Shown here in pieces: positions 43,767 to 52,109 of a DNA stretch of 64,000 nt. How positions within the stretch are numbered: position 1 is the stretch's first letter; every line of letters starts with the position of its first letter. The stretch is from Candidatus Saccharibacteria bacterium oral taxon 488 (GTDB taxonomy: Bacteria > Patescibacteriota > Saccharimonadia > Saccharimonadales > Saccharimonadaceae). The notes under the pieces were generated by a model that saw only the letters and a list, made by a program, of their open reading frames with translations, did no database searches and was not told where the DNA came from. Where the stretch lies: NCBI GenBank assembly GCA_013099015.1, contig CP039998.1:186001-250000 (forward strand), in the 5' to 3' direction. Both the position numbers and the translations under genes were made by a program.

Positions 43767-44396
43767 TTAATTGGCGAAATCACTAATACGTTTAGCGATG
43801 TTTACGGTAGGTTCAATAATGAGGCAGTGAGGAAACTGATGACTCAATCGTTTCTCAAGTGCCAAATAATGTGTACAGCCGAGGATGATAATATCACTGC
43901 CATGTGCGACACTGGTTGCTACTTCACCAAGTGCGATGTCATCAGTCAAACCCTGATCGATCATGCGCGCCCACGTGCGAGTATCTGGTGTGTCAATATG
44001 AATACCAGCAGCATATTCACTGATAAGCGCACGCAGACGCTGGCTGTGTTTGGTGGCGTTTGTCGCCAGCATGGTAATATGATGTGATTTGGTCAGGATG
44101 ACGGCCGATTTGATCATCGGTTCAAAGCCGATAAAGCATACATCTGGGTAACGTTGCCGCAGCGAGCCAATCGCGTTGGTCGTGGCGGTATTGCATGCTA
44201 TAACAATAATGTCGCATGATAGCAGCGGCTGAATGGCAGCATCGGTTAGCGTGATAATCTCTTCCGGTGAACGATTGCCGTACGGTGCGTGCTCGCGGTC
44301 GATCGCCGTGATGTACGAATGCTGCGGCAGTAATTTTTTCAGCCTCTTTGCTACTAATTTGCCGCCAGTTCCCGTATCAAATATGCCAATCTTCAT
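43767..44396 (-). CDS. murI: Glutamate racemase, short form
   Basis: Makes D-Glu for peptidoglycan. The protein has 209 residues against about 260 in most MurI. The two catalytic cysteines are present, Cys68 (ACNTAT) and Cys174 (GCTHY), as are FDTGTGG (6-12) and [15 protein letters not shown] is usual at the first site. The shortening affects loops and the C-terminus. Leaderless by promoter position, divergent from prfB with only 35 bases between the starts. Confidence 0.92.
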   Translation of the reverse strand: MKIGIFDTGTGGKLVAKRLKKLLPQHSYITAIDREHAPYGNRSPEEIITLTDAAIQPLLSCDIIVIACNTATTNAIGSLRQRYPDVCFIGFEPMIKSAVILTKSHHITMLATNATKHSQRLRALISEYAAGIHIDTPDTRTWARMIDQGLTDDIALGEVATSVAHGSDIIILGCTHYLALEKRLSHQFPHCLIIEPTVNIAKRISDFAN

Positions 44397-44402
44397 ACAA
44401 AA

Positions 44403-44408
44403 AGTATA
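44403..44408 (-). promoter_or_regulatory. Extended -10 box of murI (leaderless)
   Basis: TGC-TATACT on the minus strand with 6 bases to the murI ATG. Confidence 0.65.
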
Positions 44409-44418
44409 GCAAAATTGT

Positions 44419-44424
44419 TACAAT
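44419..44424 (+). promoter_or_regulatory. Extended -10 box of prfB (leaderless)
   Basis: TGT-TACAAT with 7 bases to ATG 44432. It lies 10 bases from the opposing murI box. Confidence 0.65.
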
Positions 44425-44431
44425 AGTACCC

Positions 44432-45511
44432 ATGCAACCACTCAAAAAACGCATCCAAACCCTGCAGTCAGAAGTAGAACAGGCCAAGGCGGCGCTGGAT
44501 TTTGCGGCGCTGGAGCAGGAGATGGCGGCGCTGGACGAGCGGCTTAATCAGCCGGAGATTTGGCATAATCCGGACGAGGCGCAGGCCTTAGCGAAAAAGG
44601 CGGCTAGCTTGCGTCAGACAGTTGAGCCGTGGCAGACACTGGGGGTGCAACTGGCGGATATCGCTGAGTTGATGGAGCTGGGCGACGATGATCTACTGCC
44701 GGAGTTTGAGGCGCAGGTGGCGGCGCTGGAGCAGGAGTTTACCCGGCGCAAGACTGATCTGCTGTTCAGCGGCCCATACGACAACCGCGAGGCGGTAGTG
44801 CGAATTTCGGCCGGCGTAGGCGGGCTGGATGCGCAGGATTTTACGGCCATGCTGGAGCGGATGTATCTACGCTGGGCGGAGAAGTCAGGGATGAAAGCCG
44901 AAACGCTGGAGCGCTCAACCAATGATGATGCGGGGATAAAGACGGCGGTGTTGGAAATTTCTGGGCCGTTTGCCTATGGAAAATTGCGCTCAGAAAATGG
45001 CGTGCATCGGCTGGTGCGCCTCAGTCCGTTCAATGCTGATAATTTGCGCCAGACTAGCTTTACGTTGGTGGAGGTGCTGCCAAAGATTGATACGCCGGAT
45101 GAAATTGCGATTGACCCGAATGATCTGAGGATTGATGTGTATCGCTCGGGCGGTAAGGGCGGCCAGGGTGTGAATACCACTGATTCGGCGGTGCGGGTGA
45201 CGCACGTGCCGACGGGAATCACGGTGGCGATTCAGAACGAGCGCTCGCAGATTCAGAATAAAGAGACAGCGCTGAAAATCTTGCGCTCCAAGTTGCTGGC
45301 GATGAAGCTGGAGCAGCACGCCGAAACGCTGTCTGACCTCAGGGCTGGCGAGTCAGCCAACTGGGGCAGCCAGATCAGAAATTATGTCCTGCACCCATAC
45401 ACACTGGTCAAGGATACGCGCACTAAGCACGAGAATCGTAATGCCCAAGGGGTGCTGGATGGCGATATTGATGAATTTATGGCGGCTTATTTGCGTGAGT
45501 CGCGCGGCTGA
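44432..45511 (+). CDS. prfB: Peptide chain release factor 2
   Basis: RF2 reads UAA and UGA. The 359-residue protein carries the RF2 tripeptide SPF (LVRLSPFNAD) and the GGQ loop (GGKGGQGVN). The frame is open from ATG 44432, without the in-frame UGA and frameshift site that controls prfB in many bacteria. Its presence shows that UGA is a stop here. The 3' end overlaps the 45487 gene by 25 bases. It is a substrate of PrmC (4377). Confidence 0.95.
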   Translation: MQPLKKRIQTLQSEVEQAKAALDFAALEQEMAALDERLNQPEIWHNPDEAQALAKKAASLRQTVEPWQTLGVQLADIAELMELGDDDLLPEFEAQVAALEQEFTRRKTDLLFSGPYDNREAVVRISAGVGGLDAQDFTAMLERMYLRWAEKSGMKAETLERSTNDDAGIKTAVLEISGPFAYGKLRSENGVHRLVRLSPFNADNLRQTSFTLVEVLPKIDTPDEIAIDPNDLRIDVYRSGGKGGQGVNTTDSAVRVTHVPTGITVAIQNERSQIQNKETALKILRSKLLAMKLEQHAETLSDLRAGESANWGSQIRNYVLHPYTLVKDTRTKHENRNAQGVLDGDIDEFMAAYLRESRG

Positions 45512-46317
45512 CGGAAGACAGCAATGGTGATCATCACGGCAAAGGCGATGAGGCTGATGACCATGACGGACAGGAAATGTACGCCGAATGGCCAAGCAGC
45601 TTGCCTGACGAGAACGTCGATCGGATATTTTCGGTTAGTGTCATCGCCGATGATGTAATAGAGCCACGCACATGTACCCACCAGAAAGCACACCATGGCG
45701 AGGCCGTACCATACCAGTGTCGACGTGTGGCGTGCGAGCCATCGATTTTTATCGGTAATTGCCTTGTTCTGCCAGCGGTTGGTGCCAATAAGCGTATAAA
45801 GCGGTAAGGCGAGACAGCCGGTAGCCAGGAGCAGCCCAGTCGCAGTGTACATGATATATACGAAAATACCGCTGTGTTGTGCTATGTCTTGTAGTAGCGT
45901 GACGTGGGGCGTGAGGAATAGGCATATAAGCGTGGCGCCAAGCGACATGACCATAAGTAGCGCCAATAGTCGCAAGCCAATCTCCAGTATCCTATAGGTG
46001 CGCCGTACAGGTTGCGCTGACTCATCAGGTGATTGCCCCACGAGCTGTCGTAGTCCACGTCCGAGGTAATATATACCCCAGACGATGCTGATAAATAGGA
46101 ATAGTCCACCGACCAGGAAGAGTGGCCAGCGTAGAGCGTTAGCAGTTTGTCCAGGAGCCTCGCAACACGACCAGGTGTCTTGCGGTCGCGCCGCGTCAAA
46201 CGTATCCGGCAGGAGTGGCACGCTGATATTACTGATAATCATTAACCCGACTCCAATGATACTGAGGGCGATAAACATGATACTGAGGCGATTGAGTAAT
46301 GTAGCTGAAGGTTTCAT
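45487..46317 (-). CDS. Polytopic membrane protein of unknown function
   Basis: A 276-residue protein with about six membrane segments (near 14-34, 63-83, 110-132, 145-170, 200-220, 245-268). The first external loop contains CC (WSCCEAPG). There is a polar cytoplasmic loop with QSPDESAQPVRR. No family recognised. A TACACT box with TGC lies 6 bases before the ATG. Divergent from ftsE. Confidence 0.75.
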   Translation of the reverse strand: MKPSATLLNRLSIMFIALSIIGVGLMIISNISVPLLPDTFDAARPQDTWSCCEAPGQTANALRWPLFLVGGLFLFISIVWGIYYLGRGLRQLVGQSPDESAQPVRRTYRILEIGLRLLALLMVMSLGATLICLFLTPHVTLLQDIAQHSGIFVYIMYTATGLLLATGCLALPLYTLIGTNRWQNKAITDKNRWLARHTSTLVWYGLAMVCFLVGTCAWLYYIIGDDTNRKYPIDVLVRQAAWPFGVHFLSVMVISLIAFAVMITIAVFRQPRDSRK

Positions 46318-46323
46318 ATGTCT

Positions 46324-46329
46324 AGTGTA
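46324..46329 (-). promoter_or_regulatory. Extended -10 box of the 45487 gene (leaderless)
   Basis: TGC-TACACT on the minus strand with 6 bases to the ATG at 46317. Confidence 0.5.
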
Positions 46330-46372
46330 GCATGGTTCGTCGCGCTGATTCGCGCCATCGTAAAAAATCTGC

Positions 46373-46378
46373 TATACT
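46373..46378 (+). promoter_or_regulatory. Extended -10 box of ftsEX (leaderless)
   Basis: TGC-TATACT with 7 bases to ATG 46386. An ATG at 46380 is in frame but only one base from the box, which argues for 46386. Confidence 0.65.
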
Positions 46379-46385
46379 AATGGAA

Positions 46386-47069
46386 ATGATTTTGTTAGAT
46401 AGGGTTACCAAAACATATGGCAAGGACAACAAGCCGGCCTTGAATCGGGTGAGTGTTCATGTCAAACCGGGCGAGTTTGTGATTTTGGTCGGAACGTCGG
46501 GCGCGGGGAAGTCGACGCTACTCAAGCTGCTGACTCGCGAGGAGAAGCCGACTGGTGGCAAGATTGTCGTCGGTGGGATTGATTATGATACGCTCAAGGA
46601 CAAGCATATCCCGCTGCTACGCCGCAAGATTGGCGTGGTGTTTCAGGATTTCAAGTTGCTACCAAACCGGACGGTGTTTGAGAATGTAGCCTTCGCGCTG
46701 GAGATTGCCGGGATGACTAACCGCGAGATCAAATCAACAGTGCCAAAGGTGATCGAGCTGGTGGGGCTGAAAGGCAAGGAAAAGAATTTCCCGCACCAGC
46801 TATCTGGCGGTGAGCGCCAGCGGGTGGCAATTGCCCGGGCGGTGGTACGCCAGCCAAAGATTTTGATCGCGGACGAGCCGACCGGTAACCTCGACCCCAA
46901 GCATAGCTGGGATATTGTGCGCTTGCTGGAAAAGATTAACAAATACGGCACCACGGTGCTGCTGACCACGCACAATGTCGATATTGTCAATAAGCTCAAA
47001 CGCCGGGTGATCACCATTGATCACGGTAAAATCACCTCTGATCAAGCCAAGGGGAGTTACAAGCAATGA
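46386..47069 (+). CDS. ftsE: Cell division ATP-binding protein FtsE
   Basis: A 227-residue ABC ATPase with Walker A (GTSGAGKST), Q-loop (VFQDFKLLPNRTVFENVAF, diagnostic for FtsE), signature LSGGERQR, Walker B (ILIADEPTGNLDP) and the switch His (TTHN). With FtsX it couples ATP use to activation of peptidoglycan hydrolases at division. Its stop overlaps the ftsX start as ATGA. Confidence 0.96.
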   Translation: MILLDRVTKTYGKDNKPALNRVSVHVKPGEFVILVGTSGAGKSTLLKLLTREEKPTGGKIVVGGIDYDTLKDKHIPLLRRKIGVVFQDFKLLPNRTVFENVAFALEIAGMTNREIKSTVPKVIELVGLKGKEKNFPHQLSGGERQRVAIARAVVRQPKILIADEPTGNLDPKHSWDIVRLLEKINKYGTTVLLTTHNVDIVNKLKRRVITIDHGKITSDQAKGSYKQ

Positions 47070-48067
47070 CCGATATTTCACGTAAAGCCGCCGCCAAGGC
47101 GCGCGTCGATCCCAAAGTCCTTAAGCGCACGCGGCAGCGTCGCCGTCGAGTGCTGACGTTCTGGCGAATGTGCCGGTATGGTATCAATAATTTTAGCCGT
47201 AACACCTGGTTGACGATTGCAGCGACTGCGGTGATGGCGGTGACGCTATTGATCATCGCCCTCACTATAGCCGCCCGCCAAGTGCTGGTTGACTCAGTCG
47301 ATACAATTTCACGCAAGGCGGATATGTCAATTTTCCTCAAAGGCTCAACCGAGCAAAAGGTGATTGATGAGTTGATATCGCGCCTGAGTAAGCTCCACAA
47401 TGTCGAAAAGGTAACGTATATTTCAGCAGAGCAGGCGCGGCAAGAACAGATTGAGCAGCACAAGAATGACCCGGCGTTTCTTGAGGCGATCAAAGAATCA
47501 AGCAATGAAATGCCGGCGTCGCTGCGGGCCTCGCTCAAGGATTTGAACGACCAGCGACCACTGATTGAGTTTACGAAAAACGACGAGCTGTATAAGAAGC
47601 ATAAAGACCCGACCAAAGAACCGTCGTTCATCGGCGATCGACGTGAGGCGATCAACGCCATCGGTGATTGGGTACGGTTTGCCAGTATCGCTGGCTCGAT
47701 TGCTACGGTGGTGTTTGTGGTGATTTCGTCGCTGGTGGTGTTTAACACCATCAGGATGGCAATTTTTAACCGCAAAGATGAGATCCAGATGATGAAGCTG
47801 ATCGGTGCCGATCGCGGATTTATTCGTGGGCCGTTTATCGTTGAGGCGATCATGTATGGATTTATCGCGGCGCTGGTGGCCTCAGGAATCGGGTATCTAT
47901 TGCTGTTTTCGGCACACGACAAGCTGGCGGTGCGGCTGCCGATGGATAACTTGATGAATATTAGTACCACGTATGCTGGACTGGTGGTGCTGGCGATGAT
48001 TATGATCGGTGCGGTGATTGGCATTGTCTCGTCATTGATCGCGACGCGCAAATACTTAAAATTATAA
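47066..48067 (+). CDS. ftsX: Cell division protein FtsX
   Basis: A 333-residue permease-like protein: basic N-terminus, a membrane segment near 46-68, an extracellular loop (about 70-205) that would touch the hydrolase, and three C-terminal membrane segments (near 213-235, 265-285 and 300-325) with NTIRMAIFNRKDEIQMMKLIGA. Coupled to ftsE. The CHAP hydrolase that follows is its probable partner. Confidence 0.95.
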   Translation: MTDISRKAAAKARVDPKVLKRTRQRRRRVLTFWRMCRYGINNFSRNTWLTIAATAVMAVTLLIIALTIAARQVLVDSVDTISRKADMSIFLKGSTEQKVIDELISRLSKLHNVEKVTYISAEQARQEQIEQHKNDPAFLEAIKESSNEMPASLRASLKDLNDQRPLIEFTKNDELYKKHKDPTKEPSFIGDRREAINAIGDWVRFASIAGSIATVVFVVISSLVVFNTIRMAIFNRKDEIQMMKLIGADRGFIRGPFIVEAIMYGFIAALVASGIGYLLLFSAHDKLAVRLPMDNLMNISTTYAGLVVLAMIMIGAVIGIVSSLIATRKYLKL

Positions 48068-48111
48068 GCTATTTTGTCGCTGACCCCTGAATATTTACTG
48101 AGCCAAGGCGC

Positions 48112-48141
48112 TTGACGTCCATATGTCGCTTGTGCTAAAAT
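48112..48141 (+). promoter_or_regulatory. Promoter of the CHAP hydrolase gene
   Basis: TTGACG (48112-48117), 18 bases, TGC-TAAAAT (48136-48141), then 8 bases to ATG 48150; a leaderless message with both boxes visible. Confidence 0.6.
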
Positions 48142-48149
48142 AAAAAGCA

Positions 48150-49283
48150 ATGAAGATACGGTCCACCACACCAGTTTCGACATCACGAGCCACACGGGCA
48201 GCTCTCGTGGCGGTTAGTGCTGTTGTTTTGGGCGCTGGCGTGTTCCAGCTCGGCCCACACGTATTCGCGCGTGACTATGAAGCGGAAATTAACGCTCTCA
48301 ACCAACAGGCGCAACAGGCGCAGAACGAGGCCAATCGTCTCGGGACGATGGCGGCGACGTTGGAGGAGGAGCTGGGGCGCATTAACGCGCAGATTGATTC
48401 GATTCGGGCGGAAATTGCCAAGAGTCAGCAAAAGCACGACGCATTGGTTGCGGAGATTGCTAAGAACAAGCTAGCGATTGAAAAGAACCGCAAGGTCATG
48501 GGTAAAATCTTGTCGGATATTTACCTTGATGATCAGATTTCGCCGCTCGAGATGCTGGCTAGTTCCAAGTCAATCGGCGATTATGTTGATAAGCAGGAGC
48601 AGCGTAGTAGTTTGCGATCATCGCTGAACGATAAGATCAAGGAAATTAAGGCATTGCAGGCTAAACTGGAAGAGAATAAAAAGTCAGTTGAGAATGTGCT
48701 CAAAGACCAGAGGGCTCAGCAGACACAACTAGCGTCCAAGCAGGCAGAGCAGGCCAAGCTGGTTAATGACACCAAGAATGACCAAAATGCCTACGCGGCC
48801 CTGGCGACGCAGCGGAATAACCAAGCAGCGAAACTACGCGAAGAGCAAGCGGCGGCTAACCGACGAGCGCTTGGCGGGGTGTCAATTCCGGGTGGTATCC
48901 CGGGTGGTGGCGGCTATCCAGGCGTCTGGGCAAACGCACCACTGGATGCTTACGTCGATCCATGGGGCCTATATACGCGCGAATGCGTGAGCTATGTGGC
49001 CTGGAAGATCCACAGTACCGGTCGGTTTGTGCCACACTTTGGTGGGGCTGGTAACGCTAATCAGTGGCCATCAACAGCGGCGCGATACGGCATCCAGAGC
49101 GGTTCGGCACCAAAGGCTGGCGCGGCAGCGGTCATGAATGTTGGCTATTATGGACACGTGATGTACGTCGAGTCGGTTAATGGTGACGGCACAATTACGG
49201 TCAGTGACTATAACTTGGCGTGGGACGGTCTGTATCGGAAGTATACGCGTTCAGCCTCGGGCCTAACCTACGTATATTTTTAA
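48150..49283 (+). CDS. PcsB-like peptidoglycan hydrolase (coiled coil plus CHAP)
   Basis: A 377-residue exported protein: signal peptide (about 1-41, ending VFA), a long coiled coil of two helical stretches (about 42-235), a Gly/Pro linker (near 240-255) and a CHAP domain with Cys279 (RECVSYVAW), His336 (GHVMYVE) and an acidic residue at 341. The order matches PcsB of streptococci, whose coiled coil binds FtsX and keeps the CHAP domain inactive until FtsEX acts. Location next to ftsEX supports this. A terminator follows. Confidence 0.9.
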   Translation: MKIRSTTPVSTSRATRAALVAVSAVVLGAGVFQLGPHVFARDYEAEINALNQQAQQAQNEANRLGTMAATLEEELGRINAQIDSIRAEIAKSQQKHDALVAEIAKNKLAIEKNRKVMGKILSDIYLDDQISPLEMLASSKSIGDYVDKQEQRSSLRSSLNDKIKEIKALQAKLEENKKSVENVLKDQRAQQTQLASKQAEQAKLVNDTKNDQNAYAALATQRNNQAAKLREEQAAANRRALGGVSIPGGIPGGGGYPGVWANAPLDAYVDPWGLYTRECVSYVAWKIHSTGRFVPHFGGAGNANQWPSTAARYGIQSGSAPKAGAAAVMNVGYYGHVMYVESVNGDGTITVSDYNLAWDGLYRKYTRSASGLTYVYF

Positions 49284-49300
49284 TAGCACGATGAGTCAAT

Positions 49301-49327
49301 AAAACCCTCGCATCAGCGGGGGTTTTT
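49301..49327 (+). terminator. Rho-independent terminator
   Basis: CCCTCGC (49305-49311), ATCA loop, GCGGGGG (49316-49322), extended by A:T pairs and followed by TTTTT. It ends the ftsEX-CHAP region; the next -10 box begins 4 bases later. Confidence 0.85.
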
Positions 49328-49330
49328 GTG

Positions 49331-49336
49331 TACAAT
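49331..49336 (+). promoter_or_regulatory. -10 box of the CtpA-type protease (leaderless)
   Basis: TACAAT with 6 bases to ATG 49343, directly behind the terminator T-run. Confidence 0.55.
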
Positions 49337-49342
49337 AGATAT

Positions 49343-50521
49343 ATGACAGAGCAACGGAGGGTAGGAAGGCGGGCTCGCTTGTTTTTGGGCGGGCTGCTGA
49401 TTGCGATTGTGAGTTTTGTGGCCGGAACGCGGTCGGATTTAATTATGGCGCAGGTCGGGTCGCTGTTTGGCCTCAGGACAGCGACGGGGTCGCTGGATGT
49501 ATCAACGGTGCAGCGCGTGTACCGTGAGCTAAAGGCTCATTATGACGGTACGTTGGATGAGCAAGCACTTACGCGTGGGGCGGCGCGCGGTATGGTGGCA
49601 GCGACGGGCGATCCGCACACGGCGTACATGGATCCGGATGAGGCCAAGGAGTTTGAAAAGAGCTTGTCGGGCAATATTGGTGGCGGTATCGGGGCGGAAA
49701 TTGCCAAGCGGCATAACGTGCCGACGATTATCCGGCCGCTCAAAAATAGCCCAGCCGAAAAGGCGGGCATCAAAGCTGGCGATGTCATCGTCAAGGTCAA
49801 TGACACGGTGGTGACTGATATGCCGGTTGATCAAGTGGTGCAGCGCATTCGTGGCGATGTTGGCACGACGGTCAAGTTGGTGCTGTCGCGTGGCGGCGAG
49901 CGTAAAGATGTGACGGTGACGCGCGAGAAAGTCGTTGCGCCGGCTGCTGAGTGGAAGATTGATGGTGAGATTGGTATTTTGACAGTGAGCCGTTTCAATG
50001 ATGACACCGGCAAGCAGGCGCGCCAAGCCGCCGAGGAGTTTCGCTCGGCAGGTGTTAGGAAAGTCATCCTCGACCTCAGGGGAAATCCTGGTGGTACGGT
50101 GGCGGCCGCGCAGGCGTTAGCAGGGCTGTGGCTGAATAATCAGGTGGTGATGACGCAGCGGCGCGGCGAGCAGGTTGTCTCGACGGAGAAATCGACCGGC
50201 CAGCCACTCCTCGGTGATATCAAGACGGTTGTGTTGATTAACGGTGGTAGTGCCAGCGCCAGCGAGATCGTGGCGGGGGCGCTCAAGGATTACGGCAGGG
50301 CGACGCTGGTTGGTGAAAAAACCTATGGTAAGGGCAGTGTGCAGCGGCCGATTGATCTGGCGGACGGCTCGGTTCTAAAAGTGACCGAGGCGCGCTGGTA
50401 TACGCCGCATGGCAAGAATATTGATAAGTCGGGTATCGAGCCGGATGTCAAGGTCGAGATGACGACGGGGGCGGCGGATAATGGGCGTGACCCACAGTTA
50501 GAGAAAGCAAAGAGTGTCTAG
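49343..50521 (+). CDS. S41 family carboxy-terminal processing protease (CtpA type)
   Basis: A 392-residue protease with an N-terminal membrane segment (about 13-30), a PDZ domain (about 105-190, LKNSPAEKAGIKAGDVIVKVND), and the S41 core with the catalytic Ser305 (GGSASASE) and Lys330 (TYGKGSVQ). Their 25-residue spacing equals that in E. coli Tsp. CtpA-type enzymes trim wall enzymes outside the membrane, so control of the neighbouring CHAP hydrolase is plausible. A response regulator follows after 23 bases. Confidence 0.94.
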   Translation: MTEQRRVGRRARLFLGGLLIAIVSFVAGTRSDLIMAQVGSLFGLRTATGSLDVSTVQRVYRELKAHYDGTLDEQALTRGAARGMVAATGDPHTAYMDPDEAKEFEKSLSGNIGGGIGAEIAKRHNVPTIIRPLKNSPAEKAGIKAGDVIVKVNDTVVTDMPVDQVVQRIRGDVGTTVKLVLSRGGERKDVTVTREKVVAPAAEWKIDGEIGILTVSRFNDDTGKQARQAAEEFRSAGVRKVILDLRGNPGGTVAAAQALAGLWLNNQVVMTQRRGEQVVSTEKSTGQPLLGDIKTVVLINGGSASASEIVAGALKDYGRATLVGEKTYGKGSVQRPIDLADGSVLKVTEARWYTPHGKNIDKSGIEPDVKVEMTTGAADNGRDPQLEKAKSV

Positions 50522-50544
50522 ACTCAAAAAAGGAGGGCAAGGAT

Positions 50545-50925
50545 ATGCAACACAGGAAAAAAATACTATTAGTTGAAGATGACACGGCACTGGCGGCAGT
50601 CTATCGGTCGCGGTTGGAGCTGGAGGGCTTTGAGATTCGTGAGGTGCATAATGGCGAGGACGCACTGTCGGCAACGGTGGCGTTTCGGCCAGATCTGATC
50701 GTGCTGGATGCTATGATGCCGAAAATTAGCGGCTTTGACGTACTTGATATCCTGCGCAATACGCCAGAAACGACCAATGTGCGAGTGATCATGCTGACGG
50801 CGCTGAGCCAGCAAAAAGACCGAGAGCGAGCAGAGGCGCTGGGCGTAGATGAATATCTCGTCAAGTCACAGGTGGTGATCGGCGACGTGGTAGCGCGAGT
50901 AAAGCATCATTTGGGCGTGTCGTAG
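50545..50925 (+). CDS. Single-domain response regulator (CheY-like)
   Basis: A 126-residue receiver with the acid pair EDD (11-13), phospho-acceptor Asp55 (LIVLDAMMP), Thr85 and Lys107 (YLVKSQ). There is no output domain, so it must act through a protein partner. AGGAGGGCAAGG lies before the ATG and it is probably co-transcribed with the protease. No kinase is adjacent; the only kinase in the window is at 57108. Confidence 0.92.
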   Translation: MQHRKKILLVEDDTALAAVYRSRLELEGFEIREVHNGEDALSATVAFRPDLIVLDAMMPKISGFDVLDILRNTPETTNVRVIMLTALSQQKDRERAEALGVDEYLVKSQVVIGDVVARVKHHLGVS

Positions 50926-50982
50926 CTGCCTGGAGAAACTAGCCGCTCAAATACTACTAGCGTAGCGGGATAGGCAGCTAAA
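50923..50982. other. Inverted repeat downstream of the response regulator
   Basis: TAGCTGCCT (50923-50931, including the stop codon) is the exact complement of AGGCAGCTA (50974-50982). The 42 bases between contain a further CCGCT...AGCGG pairing. A T-run is missing, so it is not a standard terminator. Confidence 0.45.
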
Positions 50983-51047
50983 TGAACGGGTGTAATCAAA
51001 TGGGTGCAATCTGGACGCCGGGATAGCAGGTCATAGAATAGTGCTGA

Positions 51048-51320
51048 CTAGCCAACGCAAACTTGGGTTCGTCGCTCGGTTTTGCCGGTGAACTTGGTTT
51101 TCTTGACTCGCTTAAAGGTAACGACGCCGGACTTAGCAGCGTGGATGGTGTAGTTGCGGCTCATGTATGCGCCCTTACCGGCGACCTTGGTAGCGCCTGT
51201 TTGGCGGACGAGTACTTCGCCGGCGTTAACTTTTTGGCCGCCGAAACGCTTGACGCCGAGGCGTTGGCCAGGGTTGTTGTGGATGTTTTTACTTGAGCCA
51301 CCAGCTTTGACTTTTGACAT
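51048..51320 (-). CDS. rpmA: Ribosomal protein L27
   Basis: A 90-residue L27 (KAGGSSKNIHNNPGQRLGVKRFGGQKVNAGEVLVRQTG). The basic N-terminus reaches the peptidyl-transferase centre and starts directly at MSKVKAGGSS, without the cleaved extension seen in Firmicutes. AAGGAG precedes the ATG. The usual partner rplU (L21) is not next to it. Confidence 0.96.
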   Translation of the reverse strand: MSKVKAGGSSKNIHNNPGQRLGVKRFGGQKVNAGEVLVRQTGATKVAGKGAYMSRNYTIHAAKSGVVTFKRVKKTKFTGKTERRTQVCVG

Positions 51321-51356
51321 TGAAACTCCTTAAATTTTCTAAACCTAATCCGTACC

Positions 51357-51385
51357 AGTATAAGTGACGGCTGATAAAAAGTCAA
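51357..51385 (-). promoter_or_regulatory. Promoter of rpmA
   Basis: Minus-strand TTGACT (51380-51385), 17 bases, TATACT (51357-51362), with a leader of about 30 bases and AAGGAG. A leadered promoter with both boxes, in contrast to most units here. Confidence 0.7.
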
Positions 51386-51427
51386 GGGGCTTTACTTGAT
51401 TAGGCGGGTGTTATATAACTAGGGGCT

Positions 51428-52109
51428 ATGAACGAGCAGAATATGACGAAAAGAGAGGCTTGGTTTGGCGAGCGAGTAAATAGAAGAACGGTACTACTGG
51501 GTGGCTTGGGTACTGTTGGCGCAGTGGCATTCTGTGGTGCTGTGTACGAATCTCGAGAAACGCCTCGTGATGGAGACGCTGCAGGCATTGCACGCGGTAC
51601 AGACGGCGGCGGCAGAGGTTGCTGAGCGCGGCGTCAATGGCCAGACAACCTCAGAAGAGACGATCGCAGCGATGATGCAGCGTGAGAGTGGTGCAATGGT
51701 AAAGATTGAGGTGGCGCTTTCCGAGCCGCTGGCGCACTATGCTGCGGGCGAGGGGCCGTATGCGTCAATTGGGGCAAATATGGTGGACGGACTATTGAGC
51801 CAGATCGGGCGGGAGGTGTTTGCCGATACCGATCAACAGATGACGACGGAAATGACCGAGCAGGCGCGGCTGGCATTGGCATTTTTACTTGTGGCGTTGA
51901 ATCAGCGGCGGATTGGTCTGGGCGCTAGGGATCTACTGGCGATGTGTCAGCAGTATCATCAGGAGGCGATCGCTCCTTCTGCGGCCAAGCAAGCAGCAGA
52001 GGCGCGTCAAGCGCAGCTTGATCTTTTGGAAAAGGAATTGGTGGGTCGCTTGGGGCAGCTCGCAGACTATGATCCGGCGTTACGGCTTAAACGTCCGGTG
52101 CTCGGCTAG
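51428..52109 (+). pseudogene. Membrane or Tat-type exported protein interrupted by a frameshift
   Basis: The frame from ATG 51428 gives a basic N-terminus with NRRTVLLGG, then a hydrophobic stretch (GGLGTVGAVAFCGAV), a membrane anchor or twin-arginine-like signal, and then turns into low-complexity sequence ending at 51625. The next frame, open across 51501-52109, gives a sensible helical protein from about 51570 (METLQALHAVQTAAAEVAERG...). Joining them needs a +1 shift between about 51545 and 51570. Either a real mutation, a sequencing error, or two genes with a start at ATG 51570. A TATAAC box lies 8 bases before 51428. Confidence 0.6.

Noticed and set aside
44432-44520. Programmed frameshift in prfB
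   Set aside because: The reading frame is continuous from ATG 44432 and no in-frame UGA or slippery site is present.
47032-48195. Minus-strand frame of 387 codons opposite ftsX
   Set aside because: ftsX is clear on the plus strand and coupled to ftsE; the antisense protein is Ser/Ile-rich without homology.
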